Assembly (NCBI GenBank): GCA_964459305.1 | Contig: CAYWNA010000006.1 | Coordinates: 62,001-126,000 of the forward strand | Source: CAYWNA01 sp964459305 | GTDB lineage: Bacteria; Planctomycetota; Planctomycetia; Pirellulales; Pirellulaceae | DNA: 64,000 nucleotides | Direction of reading: 5' to 3' | In this document: piece by piece, positions 1 to 8,254 of the stretch | Numbering within the stretch: position 1 is the stretch's first letter | How the letters are laid out: every line of letters starts with the position of its first letter | Program-made: the position numbers and the translations under genes | The notes under the pieces: generated by a model | The model's input: only the letters and a program-made list of their open reading frames with translations | Told to the model about the DNA's origin: nothing | Databases searched by the model: none

Positions 1-326
1 GTCGGAGCGGAAAGCGGGGCAGCATTTCCTGTGATTAGATAGCTCTGCCCTCTGGTGACCCCTCTTTCCTTCCCAAGCTGAACATCCCAGCTCCGCCCTT
101 TCTTCCACTTCTTGGGTTGGTGGTCTCTCGGCAGGAATCCGAACCTCCTGATGTGGCAAGCCCAAGCGAGTTGGTAGAATATGCCGATGGGCCGTGTAGA
201 GTGGGTGGCATCAATACGTGGTTCCATAGCCGTTTCAAGATCCGATTGAAGGGGCCTCCTAAGCCGTTAGGTTCAAGCGTGACAGCAAACCCCTATGAGC
301 CTCCCCGCGGGCCGGTTACAGCTCCG

Positions 327-1046
327 ATGACCGTCCGCGAGCAGCGTGATGAACTTGCCGGGCTGATGCGCTGCTTCCTTGATGGACAAATAACTGCCTT
401 CAAGTTTGACGAACTTCTGGACGAGTTTCGCGAATCTTCGGACGAAACCGTTCGCTACGCAATCGAAGGCGCCTGGTATCACTATGACGATTGCGACGAC
501 CACCTCGTGACGCTGTCCAAGCCGGAATGGGACTTCTTTCAACGTTTGCTTCTGCTGCTCGAATCCGATAACACAATCGAAATCACGACGACTCGCCGCT
601 GGCATTGGTCGCAGGCTGTAGCCTTTGCCGCACTTGTCGGGCTCCTTGGGCTGGCTATTCAGATCGGTTGGCGTAGTCAGTTGCTTGTCGCCGCAATTCC
701 ATTTGGCGTAGTCTCCGTCACCATTTCTTATGTTCGTGCCAGGACGCGACGGGACGGACCGTATGAAGCGATTCTGTCTCCGTTCGCATCGTTTGCGGAA
801 CTGAAATCAACCTTCGCCTCGGTGACCACCTTCAGGAAGACTCGCTACCCGCGAACACTTGAGCAACGTAGAATACGTTCGCCGCTGATGAACCTTGTCT
901 ATCAACTTCAGTTCTTTGCGGCATGGCTGGTCTTTTCGCCGGTCCCCTTGCTGGCACAGACGTTTCCGGTGACGGAGATCCGAACTCGGGTCAGAGCGGC
1001 AAAAAGAGCCAGCCACCCTATCGGCTGGCATTCTAGACAGCCATGA
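327..1046 (+). CDS. Small membrane protein of unknown function
   Basis: Function not recognised. The protein has an acidic soluble N-terminal part (about 95 residues, with a run of Asp/Tyr residues around WYHYDDCDDH) followed by two adjacent hydrophobic segments (around AVAFAALVGLLGLAIQIGW and LLVAAIPFGVVSVTISYV) and a third near the C-terminus (LQFFAAWLVFSPVPLLAQ). That suggests an inner-membrane protein with a cytosolic head. The ATG at 327 was chosen because the acidic domain starts there. A GTG at 279 would add a segment containing NPYEPP, a Pro/Tyr motif often seen near the start of planctomycete membrane proteins, so the longer form is possible. The gene stands alone and faces the convergent glnK gene. 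The start is less certain than the frame. Confidence 0.6.
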   Translation: MTVREQRDELAGLMRCFLDGQITAFKFDELLDEFRESSDETVRYAIEGAWYHYDDCDDHLVTLSKPEWDFFQRLLLLLESDNTIEITTTRRWHWSQAVAFAALVGLLGLAIQIGWRSQLLVAAIPFGVVSVTISYVRARTRRDGPYEAILSPFASFAELKSTFASVTTFRKTRYPRTLEQRRIRSPLMNLVYQLQFFAAWLVFSPVPLLAQTFPVTEIRTRVRAAKRASHPIGWHSRQP

Positions 1047-1144
1047 TGTCCCTGAAGCACGAGCTACTCAAACTGCCCACGCGCCGTCTATCAGTCTCCG
1101 AGCCAGCGTAAATCGAAGCGAATCGGCCATGCACCGGTGCGAGG

Positions 1145-1486
1145 TCAGACGGCTTGGCCGCCCTCCTCGCCGGTGCGGATGCGGATGCAATTATCCAACG
1201 GCAGGACAAAGATCTTTCCGTCTCCGATTTTGCCGCCGTTGCTGCGAGCGGCTTTCAGGATCGCATCCACGGCAGGCTTGACGAAGTCTTCGTTGACGGC
1301 GATCTCGAGGCGAACCTTGGGGATCAGGTCGGGCGTGACCTCCTGGCCGCGGTAGAGATCGACGTCTTCCTGCTGGCCGTGGCCGGTGACGCGGCCGACG
1401 GTAATGCGGAATATCTTGCAGTCAATGAGGGTCTGATGCACCTCTTCGAATTTGTCCGGTTGAATGATGGCGACGATTAGTTTCAT
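1145..1486 (-). CDS. glnK: PII nitrogen regulatory protein
   Basis: PII signal protein, a trimeric 2-oxoglutarate/ATP/ADP sensor that controls its partner ammonium channel and nitrogen enzymes. At 113 residues it has the family length. The N-terminus MKLIVAIIQP, the T-loop with LYRG, and the C-terminal signatures GKIGDGKIFV and IRIRTGEEGG are all present. It lies 59 nt downstream of the ammonium transporter gene on the same strand, the classic glnK-amtB pairing, though in reversed order (amt first). Compared with E. coli GlnB, the T-loop position that carries the uridylylated Tyr51 is Val (RGQEVTPDL), while the neighbouring LYRG tyrosine is kept. Classic GlnD uridylylation at that site is therefore unlikely. 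The symbol glnK rather than glnB is assigned from the neighbour. Confidence 0.95.
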   Translation of the reverse strand: MKLIVAIIQPDKFEEVHQTLIDCKIFRITVGRVTGHGQQEDVDLYRGQEVTPDLIPKVRLEIAVNEDFVKPAVDAILKAARSNGGKIGDGKIFVLPLDNCIRIRTGEEGGQAV

Positions 1487-1545
1487 CGATGAATTCCTTA
1501 AAGTTCGTTACCTGGCACGATGCAAAACGTTCGCGAAGCAGATGA

Positions 1546-2901
1546 TCAGTTGAGGTTCAACAAGCCGTAGCCGTGCTCGCCGTGTAGCGCGTGATCCATG
1601 CCCGCTTTTTCACCCGGGTCGGTCAAGCGCAAACCGATGGTTTTGTCGATCAGCACCACCAGCACAAGCGTAAAGACGCCGGCGTAGACAGCGCTGAAGA
1701 CGACTCCTTCGATTTGGTACCAGAGTTGGGTGCCGATGGTGCGCGCCACTTCGACTCCGTCGGGCGAGATGTCGGTTGGCATCGCCCGCAGGAAGAATGT
1801 CAGTCCGATCGCGCCAATGATGCCCGCAATACCATGAATCCCGAACACGTCCAAAGTGTCGTCGTAAGCCATTTTCGACTTCAGCCAGACCGCAGTGTAG
1901 CAGCCGACCGCTCCGAGGACTCCCAGCGCAATCGCGCCCGCCGGGTGCACATCGCCGGCGGCCGGGGTAATGGCAACCAGACCGGCAAGTATGCCGGAAA
2001 CGAAGCCAAGGCTGGTCGCTTTCTTGAGATGGAGTGCTTCGATGATGATCCACGTCAATGCGCCGGTCGCGGCTGCGATTTGAGTGACCGTCAGCGCCTG
2101 GCCGGTCTGCATGCCACTGGCCACGGAACTACCCGCGTTGAAACCGAACCAGCCGACCCACAGCAGGCCCGCCCCCATCAAGGTCATCACCAGGTTATTC
2201 GGATGCATCGCCGATTGGGGATAGCCGCGTCGCGCTCCCAAGTACAGCGCCGCAACCAGGCCCGCAACGCCCGCGGAAATATGAATGACCGTACCACCAG
2301 CAAAGTCGATGGCAAAACCTGACAGGAAACCGCCGCCCCACACCACGTGGGCCAGCGGGCAATAGACTAGCAGGCTCCAAAGCAGGATGAACAGACAGTA
2401 GCCGCGGAACTTGACCCGCTCGGCAAACGCACCCGCGATCAGCGCTGGCGTGATGATCGCGAACTTGCCCTGGAACATGGCGAAGACCACCTCCGGAATC
2501 GCCATCTCAAGCCCGTTCACGTCGATGTGATAGACGTTCGAATCGATCCCCATGAGCATGAATTTGGCTTGGTCCCACCCGATGAAACCACCGATCGAAA
2601 CGCCAAAACACAAGGCGTACCCAACCACGGCCCAGACCACGCCGATGATGGCCATGGCCACGAAGGAATGCATCATCGTCCCGATGACGTTCTTGGTGCG
2701 AACCAGGCCGCCGTAGAACATCGCCAGACCTGGCACCATCAGCAGAACCAGGGCGGTGGAAGTGAGCATCCACGCGGTGGTGCCGGTATCGATCGGCGGT
2801 TCGGCGGCCGCCTCGCCGGCGCCCGTTTGTGCCAGACACAGGGCTGGCGTCAAGGTGATGACCGCCAACGCGATTCGTTTGCAGAATTGATTACGACTCA
2901 T
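1546..2901 (-). CDS. amt: Ammonium transporter (Amt/MEP family)
   Basis: Amt channel that moves ammonium/ammonia across the inner membrane. The mature part has the expected string of about 11 hydrophobic helices. Family signatures include FYGGLVR near the N-terminus, the first pore histidine in GGTVIHISAG and the second in DVFGIHGIAG. The first about 25 residues (MSRNQFCKR... to CLAQTG) look like a cleaved signal peptide, as in many Amt proteins. The ATG at 2901 is chosen because AAGGAG lies 8 nt upstream. The open frame continues to 3129, but that extension is Arg-rich and has no signal. The PII gene follows 59 nt downstream, so the two are probably co-transcribed and act together in nitrogen uptake control. 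Confidence 0.96.
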   Translation of the reverse strand: MSRNQFCKRIALAVITLTPALCLAQTGAGEAAAEPPIDTGTTAWMLTSTALVLLMVPGLAMFYGGLVRTKNVIGTMMHSFVAMAIIGVVWAVVGYALCFGVSIGGFIGWDQAKFMLMGIDSNVYHIDVNGLEMAIPEVVFAMFQGKFAIITPALIAGAFAERVKFRGYCLFILLWSLLVYCPLAHVVWGGGFLSGFAIDFAGGTVIHISAGVAGLVAALYLGARRGYPQSAMHPNNLVMTLMGAGLLWVGWFGFNAGSSVASGMQTGQALTVTQIAAATGALTWIIIEALHLKKATSLGFVSGILAGLVAITPAAGDVHPAGAIALGVLGAVGCYTAVWLKSKMAYDDTLDVFGIHGIAGIIGAIGLTFFLRAMPTDISPDGVEVARTIGTQLWYQIEGVVFSAVYAGVFTLVLVVLIDKTIGLRLTDPGEKAGMDHALHGEHGYGLLNLN

Positions 2902-3471
2902 TCGAGACTCCTTGCCCGGGTTGGTGGATCGCCGAACACCGTCCAGACAGTTGCTGGCCCGGGCCGTTCGTCGCCGGCGTAGGCTGACGAATGAGGACTG
3001 GCCCGCAAAGCATACGTCCGCGATCCGAGAGACTCTCTCGCACGGCAACCGTGCGTGCGCTTGATTCAAAAAGCGCCATCTTGCCCCATAGCAAAGCCCG
3101 CGCCGCATGCTCCAGCCGCGCGGGGCCAAACTGACATAACACGATGCTTTGAAAAGAGATAAGAAATCTGTGAAAACAGATCGCCATACCCGTCTGCCCG
3201 TTAAATGGGCACCAGTGCCGCCCTGCCCGGCACCTGCATACCGGCTGCGCAGGCGAAACAGGCGATGTGCCGCGGGGAGTCTTGTGGGGAATGCAGAAGG
3301 CCTGCCAAGAGTTCAACGGCGCCGCTCAACTTTGCCGCGGCCGGTTTGGAATGTCGGCTGGAGTACAGCCTTTAGATTGTTGGGGACAGCCTAAGCCTGG
3401 ACTCCAACAACCGCCGCGGCATAACTGCCCACGTCGTAAGCGGTTGCGCGATCACTCTGGACGATGTCCGA
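2902..3471. other. Non-coding stretch upstream of amt
   Basis: About 570 nt between the amt start and the next minus-strand gene end. It must hold the amt-glnK promoter. I looked for a sigma-54 type -24/-12 box (GG-N10-GC) and saw none good enough to claim. Weak hairpin-forming arms (ttgttgg at 3377 and ccaacaa at 3404) sit near the right end. No gene is supported here. Confidence 0.5.
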
Positions 3472-3876
3472 CTATTCCACAGACTCGCGAACGTCTTTCA
3501 GGCAGTGTGGCCGCGGGACCGAACTGCCGTCGCCCGATGGCACCTTGGCCAGTCCCTCGCGTAGTGACTCCTGGGAAGCGGCGCCCATGTCAAGGAGAAT
3601 GTCCACCACTGGCGTTGCCCGTCGTGCCTGCTCCAGCAGTAAACGTGCGAGTTGATCATCTGTCATGTAGCCAAGTTCTACAGCGATCTCGCCGAAAGGT
3701 CGGTGTGCATCGGCTTGAATGGCAAGCACGTCAAACACTTGCTTCATGGACATGATTCGAGATTCGACGACCATCTTCCCAATCGGCGGTCTGGAAGTGA
3801 AGTGTCGCTCAAACGCTTCGACCATTTGCTCAAGCGTTATCGTGCCCTGTCGACAAAGGTGAACAGCGAACCACAT
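3472..3876 (-). CDS. Small protein with GspE/MshE N-terminal-like helical repeats
   Basis: A 134-residue protein built of short helical units with the pattern GxIxxxQxxxAL/LLxQ, for example QGTITLEQMVEAFERH and LGYMTDDQLARLLLEQ. This pattern resembles the N-terminal domain of type II secretion/pilus ATPases (GspE_N/MshEN), where it binds partner proteins or c-di-GMP. There is no ATPase domain, so this is a stand-alone adaptor or regulator if the resemblance holds. The ATG at 3876 is preferred because AAGGGAAGAG lies just upstream. The frame extends to 3978 without a better site. It has no close partner gene. The specific role is unknown. Confidence 0.6.
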   Translation of the reverse strand: MWFAVHLCRQGTITLEQMVEAFERHFTSRPPIGKMVVESRIMSMKQVFDVLAIQADAHRPFGEIAVELGYMTDDQLARLLLEQARRATPVVDILLDMGAASQESLREGLAKVPSGDGSSVPRPHCLKDVRESVE

Positions 3877-4385
3877 CTCTCTTCCCTTTCTGTATACGAA
3901 CCAGAAATAGATCGGGGCGCGCATCGCCCCACTTGGCTGATCGAAATCCCGACCAAAACCTGGACATTCAGTCTCCAAAATCGCGACAGAGAGCCTCTAG
4001 AGGGCTTGTTGATACCCCGCCCGACGTTCCGAAGGGTATCGGAGACGTCTGGGACTGAGCACGTGAGCCGAGTGCTGAGTCTGGTGCGACAACGAGAATC
4101 GACAGACACACAACGCATCGTCGTGTTGGAGAATTCGGACAATCGATGACGCACCAAAAAAGGGGCGCGCGACGATGGCTACTGTGGCCGAAAAATAACC
4201 ACCCGAATTGATTTATCATGCGGTGTCGTCCAGTAAATCGTTTGCGGAAGTGGAGCGATCATCGTCACCGCGTGTTGGCAAACGCACCCCCGTGTCGTAC
4301 GATAGGCGGTTTGTCGAACACATTCCGTTCCGCGGCGACCGGCCACGAACGTAACTCGGGGATTGCATAGGAGGTGGAGACAGTT
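3877..4385. other. Intergenic stretch between divergent genes
   Basis: About 510 nt separating the minus-strand GspE-N-like gene from the plus-strand dihydroorotate-dehydrogenase-like gene. It should carry both promoters. No recognisable RNA gene, repeat or credible ORF was seen. The only clear signal is the ribosome binding site GGAGGT at its right edge. Confidence 0.5.
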
Positions 4386-5393
4386 ATGGGAGTAGACCTG
4401 ACAACAAAGTACCTTGGGCTGACGTTGAAAAACCCCCTGGTTGTCGCAGCTTGCCCCCTGACGGGTAAAGTGGACACCTTAAAGCAGGTGGAGTCCGCCG
4501 GTGCGTCCGCCGCAGTGCTCCCATCGCTGTTCGAAGAGCAGATTCTCCATGACGAGGTCGAATTGAACAAGGTTCTCGAGCGTGGTGCGGAAAGCTCGCC
4601 GGAGGCCATGTCTTTCTTTCCCGAGCCGGAGGAGTACCGACTGGGTCGAGACGTCTATCTGGAGCACATCGAGAACGCGAAAAAGGCCGTTTCCATTCCG
4701 GTGATTGCCAGCCTGAACGGCACTTCCGAGGGCGGCTGGATTCGATATGCGAAGCTAATGCAGGACGCCGGCGCCGACGCGATCGAACTGAACATTTACT
4801 TCATAGCCGCGGACGTTACCCAAACCAGCGAGCAAGTGGAGAAGCAGTACCTGGACCTCATCTCGGCCGTCAAACAGTCGATTTCAATCCCCGTGGCCGT
4901 GAAGGTCGGCCCATTCTTCAGTTCACCGGGACACATGGCGCTTCGCATGCTCGAGGCGGGTGCAGACGGCCTGGTGCTTTTCAATCGATTCCTGCAGCCC
5001 GACATAGATCTCGAACAACTTGCCGTCGCGCCACGGTTGGTTCTGAGTACGCCTAGCGAAATGTTGCTTCCGATGCGTTGGATCGCGATCCTTCGAGGAC
5101 AAACCGACGCGTCCTTGGCATTGACCAGGGGAATTCACTCCAGCGAAGGCATCGTCAAAGGCCTTCTCGCAGGAGCAGATGTTGGGATGGTCGCGTCCTG
5201 TCTGCTCCAAAAGGGCGTCGGGCAAATCGAGACTATCCTGACCGGGCTCCAGCAGTGGATGGAAGAGCAGGAATACGAATCGGTCGAGCAACTCAAAGGC
5301 AGCGTGAGCCAGGCCAGTTGCAGCGATCCGAAGGCGTTTGAGCGCGGCAACTACATGAAGGCACTCACGTCGCTTGCCGACGACCTCATTTGA
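4386..5393 (+). CDS. Dihydroorotate dehydrogenase-like protein
   Basis: FMN-dependent TIM-barrel protein of the dihydroorotate dehydrogenase superfamily (335 residues). The N-terminus MGVDLTTKYLGLTLKNPLVV is the typical family opening. Other family features are the internal strands IPVIASLNG, GADAIELNIYF and IPVAVKVGP, and a C-terminal FMN-phosphate region around GIHSSEGIVKGLLAGADVG. It belongs to the PyrD-like subgroup often annotated only as dihydroorotate dehydrogenase-like, so a role in pyrimidine synthesis is not certain. No other pyr gene is nearby. The ATG at 4386 follows GGAGGT with a 10-nt gap. The GTG at 4374 is too close to that site. The gene is convergent with lpd, with only 18 nt between the ends. 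Confidence 0.85.
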   Translation: MGVDLTTKYLGLTLKNPLVVAACPLTGKVDTLKQVESAGASAAVLPSLFEEQILHDEVELNKVLERGAESSPEAMSFFPEPEEYRLGRDVYLEHIENAKKAVSIPVIASLNGTSEGGWIRYAKLMQDAGADAIELNIYFIAADVTQTSEQVEKQYLDLISAVKQSISIPVAVKVGPFFSSPGHMALRMLEAGADGLVLFNRFLQPDIDLEQLAVAPRLVLSTPSEMLLPMRWIAILRGQTDASLALTRGIHSSEGIVKGLLAGADVGMVASCLLQKGVGQIETILTGLQQWMEEQEYESVEQLKGSVSQASCSDPKAFERGNYMKALTSLADDLI

Positions 5394-5411
5394 GTGCCTA
5401 TTGCATGTTCG

Positions 5412-6833
5412 TCATTTTTCTCGCTGCTTGTAGTGCGGCGAGTGGCCGTAGTAAACCTCGGCCGTCTCCATTACCGTTTCGCTGAACGTCGGATGCGGAT
5501 GGATCGTTCGCGCCATGTCCTGGGCCGTTGCACCCATCTCGACGGCCAGCGATGCCTCGGCGATCAAGTCGCCGGCGTTGACGCCGACAATTCCCACACC
5601 CAACACCCGTTCCGTATGCGGGTCGACGATGAATTTGGTCAGGCCGTCGGAACGACCGATCGTGGCTGCGCGACCCGACGCGGCCCATGGGAATCTGGCC
5701 ACCTTGTGGTCGATATTCCGATTACGGGCGCCATCCTCCAGGATGCCGGCCCACGCCATTTCGGGGTCCGTGAATACGACCGCCGGAATCGACTGAGCAT
5801 CAAACGCCGAAGGCTTGCCGGCGATGGCCTCGACCGCCACCCGCGATTCATGGGTCGCCTTGTGAGCCAGTCCGGGATCGCCGGCGACGTCACCGATCGC
5901 GAAGATGAGCGGATCTGACGTGCGACGTTGCTCGTCCACCTCGATGAACCCTCTCTCGGTCTTCCTGACGGTCGTGTTTTCCAGTCCCAGTCCCTCCGAA
6001 TACGGAGTCCGCCCGACGGCGATCAGAACCGTGTCGTATTTTCGGACCGGGTCTTCCAGGTCCAGGCCGATCAGCTTCAATTCGATACCGCCGTCGACCT
6101 CCTTCATTCCGGTTACTCGCGTGTCCAACATGACCTCCTCGAACCGAGGTGTCGTTTGTCTGCGCAAGATCGCGGCAAGATCTCGATCCGTTCCGGGCAG
6201 CCATTCGCTTGCCATTTCGACGATGGAGACCTTCGAACCCAGGGCGGCATACACCGTCGCCATCTCCAACCCGATGTACCCGCCGCCGACAACGAGTAAC
6301 GAATCGGGAATCCGCCGCAATTCGAGGGCGTCGGTCGAGTCCCAGACACGTTCGGAGTCCATCCACAGAGCTGCGGGATGCGCGGGACGAGAGCCGGTCG
6401 CAATGATCGCGTGATCGAATTCGATTTGTTCCTGCCGGCCGCCCTTCGTCGTCACTTCGACCGTCGTCGAATCGAGGAACTTGCCTCGACCCTGAATGAA
6501 GTTGACACCTCGCGCCCGATTCATCGAACTCAAACCGCCGGTCAGCTTACCGACGACCTTCTCTTTCCAGAGTCTAAGCTTGTCGATATCCACGTCCACG
6601 CCGCCGAACGTGAGCCCCCAAGCTTCCGCCTCGCGGGTCTCGTTGATCAGCTTGGCGATATGAAGCATGGCTTTGGAGGGAATGCAGCCCACGTGCAGAC
6701 AGACCCCGCCGGGATCTGCGTGGTCATCGACCAGCGTCACGTCAAAACCCAGGTCGGCGGCCAGATACGCCGCTGGATAACCGCCGGGTCCGGCACCGAT
6801 GATAACGACTTTGCTGTTGTTGGAATCGGGCAT
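5412..6833 (-). CDS. lpdA: Dihydrolipoyl dehydrogenase (E3)
   Basis: FAD flavoenzyme that reoxidises dihydrolipoamide on the E2 subunit and passes electrons to NAD+. The 473-residue protein has the FAD-binding GAGPGG motif at about residue 13 and the redox-active disulfide GVCLHVGCIPSK (Cys45/Cys50). It also has the second nucleotide-binding motif VVGGGYIGLEMA, the FAD motif FAIGDVAGDPGLAHKA, and the C-terminal catalytic HPHPTFSE. It is the third gene of the aceE-E2-lpd run. The ATG at 6833 is used; a TTG four codons earlier is the other option. A palindromic repeat now separates it from the E2 gene, and the sequence suggests the two were originally only about 8 nt apart. Confidence 0.96.
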   Translation of the reverse strand: MPDSNNSKVVIIGAGPGGYPAAYLAADLGFDVTLVDDHADPGGVCLHVGCIPSKAMLHIAKLINETREAEAWGLTFGGVDVDIDKLRLWKEKVVGKLTGGLSSMNRARGVNFIQGRGKFLDSTTVEVTTKGGRQEQIEFDHAIIATGSRPAHPAALWMDSERVWDSTDALELRRIPDSLLVVGGGYIGLEMATVYAALGSKVSIVEMASEWLPGTDRDLAAILRRQTTPRFEEVMLDTRVTGMKEVDGGIELKLIGLDLEDPVRKYDTVLIAVGRTPYSEGLGLENTTVRKTERGFIEVDEQRRTSDPLIFAIGDVAGDPGLAHKATHESRVAVEAIAGKPSAFDAQSIPAVVFTDPEMAWAGILEDGARNRNIDHKVARFPWAASGRAATIGRSDGLTKFIVDPHTERVLGVGIVGVNAGDLIAEASLAVEMGATAQDMARTIHPHPTFSETVMETAEVYYGHSPHYKQREK

Positions 6834-6865
6834 GGTTGTTGTCAACTGCTTTCAAAGAGTTCGCC

Positions 6866-6938
6866 GTAGGATGGGTCTCCCGACCCGTCCACCAGTTCGT
6901 CTCAAGGGCTCCCGGACGGGTCGGGAGACCCGTCCTAC
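6866..6938. repeat. Palindromic repeat between E2 and lpd (GTAGGACGGG family)
   Basis: A 73-nt element with 25-nt inverted arms at 6866-6890 and 6914-6938 that match at 24 positions. Each arm also holds an inner CGGGT...ACCCG pair. It would form a strong RNA hairpin. A second 73-nt copy lies inside a DUF4838 gene at 43884-43956. The element is bracketed by a 13-nt direct repeat, CTGCTTTCAAAGA, at 6846-6858 and 6942-6954, which on the minus strand encodes the end of E2. Confidence 0.9.
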
Positions 6939-8236
6939 TAGCTGCTTTCAAAGAACATGGTCAGTGGATTCTCGGAGGCGGCGACCAGAGTCCGCAGAAA
7001 GCGGGCCCCTTCAGCGCCGTCGACCAAGCGGTGATCAAACGACAGCGATAGCGGAATCTTCAGACGCGGCTGAAACTTGCCGTCGATCAAGACGGCTTCC
7101 TGCTTGGCGCGGCCCATCCCCAGGATGGCAACTTCGGGGTGATTAACGATCGGAGTGAAGTGTTCCACGCCGAGCGATCCAAGGTTCGTCACCGTAAAGG
7201 TGCCTCCGCTCATGTCGTCGGGTACGAGTTTTCCGGAACGCGCTTTCGCCGAAATCTCCGTCAGCTCCATGGCAATATCGAGTATGCTTTTGGCTTCAAC
7301 ATCGCGGAGTACGGGTACGACCAGACCGCGTTCGGTGTCCACGGCCACGCCGATGTTGCTGAAGTGGTGATACTCGATCTGTTGCTTCTCCATGTCGATC
7401 GAGGCGTTCAATGTCGGGTGTTTCTTGAGCGATTCAGCTACGAACTTGACGAAGATCGCGGTGACCGTGAGTCGGCCGCCCGCTTCCTCGGCAAGTTTCT
7501 TGTACTGCTGACGAATTCCCTCCAGGTCGGTGACATCGGCGGTGGCCTTGATCGTCACGTGGGGGATTGTCGCCCAGCATCGAGCCATGTGAGCGGCCGT
7601 TACCTTGCGAATCTTGCTCATGTCCTCGCGAGTAGTCCGTGGCGCTTCGGCTATTGGGGCATCGGATGCGCGTTGCCGTGCGTGGGCCTTGATGTCTTCG
7701 ACGGAGATTCGCCCGCCGGGGCCGGTTCCCGGCACCTGATAGATGTCGACGCCGATTTCCCGAGCGAACTGACGAACGGACGGAGCGGCCGAAATCGGCA
7801 GACGATCTCCCGATGGTTGCGCTGCAGGCAATTTTTCCGGAGCGGCTGCCGGTGTTGCAGATACGGTCGAGCCCGGGGACGGATCGGGGGCGCGCGAGGG
7901 CGGCGGCGCCGCGTCTCCCGGCGGGGAAGCTGGGGCGGCGGCCGGCGCTTTTGCGGCCGGTGTGCCCTTGTCCGTAGATGCTTCTGCTGCGGGGGCAGCC
8001 GATTCGTCGACAACGAGTATCACGTCACCCACCTTCAGCGTCTGTCCCCGCTCCACACGGATTTCGGTGACCCGGCCGGCTACATCCGATGGGACCTCTA
8101 CTGCCGCCTTGTCGGTCTCCACTTCAAGCACGGGTTGGTCCTCGGTAATGACGTCTCCCGGAGCTACCATCACATCCACAATGTCGGCAGATTCAACGTT
8201 TTCGCCGAGATTGGGCAGCTTCAACTCAACGGTCAT
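6938..8236 (-). CDS. aceF: Dihydrolipoamide acetyltransferase (pyruvate dehydrogenase E2)
   Basis: Core subunit of the pyruvate dehydrogenase complex; transfers the acetyl group from lipoyl-lysine to CoA. The 432 residues show one N-terminal lipoyl domain (residues 1-80, lipoylated Lys43 in ETDKAAVEV), an Ala/Pro-rich flexible linker (about 85-145), and a peripheral-subunit-binding domain (around SAAPSVRQFAREIGVD to ISVEDIKAHAR). The catalytic acyltransferase domain ends with FDHRLVDGAEGARFL, the HxxxDG active site. It has a single lipoyl domain, whereas E. coli AceF has three. The gene lies 18 nt downstream of aceE. Its stop codon abuts the palindromic repeat, and its last codons are duplicated on the far side of that repeat. 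Confidence 0.95.
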   Translation of the reverse strand: MTVELKLPNLGENVESADIVDVMVAPGDVITEDQPVLEVETDKAAVEVPSDVAGRVTEIRVERGQTLKVGDVILVVDESAAPAAEASTDKGTPAAKAPAAAPASPPGDAAPPPSRAPDPSPGSTVSATPAAAPEKLPAAQPSGDRLPISAAPSVRQFAREIGVDIYQVPGTGPGGRISVEDIKAHARQRASDAPIAEAPRTTREDMSKIRKVTAAHMARCWATIPHVTIKATADVTDLEGIRQQYKKLAEEAGGRLTVTAIFVKFVAESLKKHPTLNASIDMEKQQIEYHHFSNIGVAVDTERGLVVPVLRDVEAKSILDIAMELTEISAKARSGKLVPDDMSGGTFTVTNLGSLGVEHFTPIVNHPEVAILGMGRAKQEAVLIDGKFQPRLKIPLSLSFDHRLVDGAEGARFLRTLVAASENPLTMFFESS

Positions 8237-8254
8237 GCTGCATTCCTCGCAATT

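Noticed and set aside
2902..3471. Sigma-54 promoter for amt-glnK
   Set aside because: No GG-N10-GC box with a good TGGCAC/TTGC match could be found on the minus strand.
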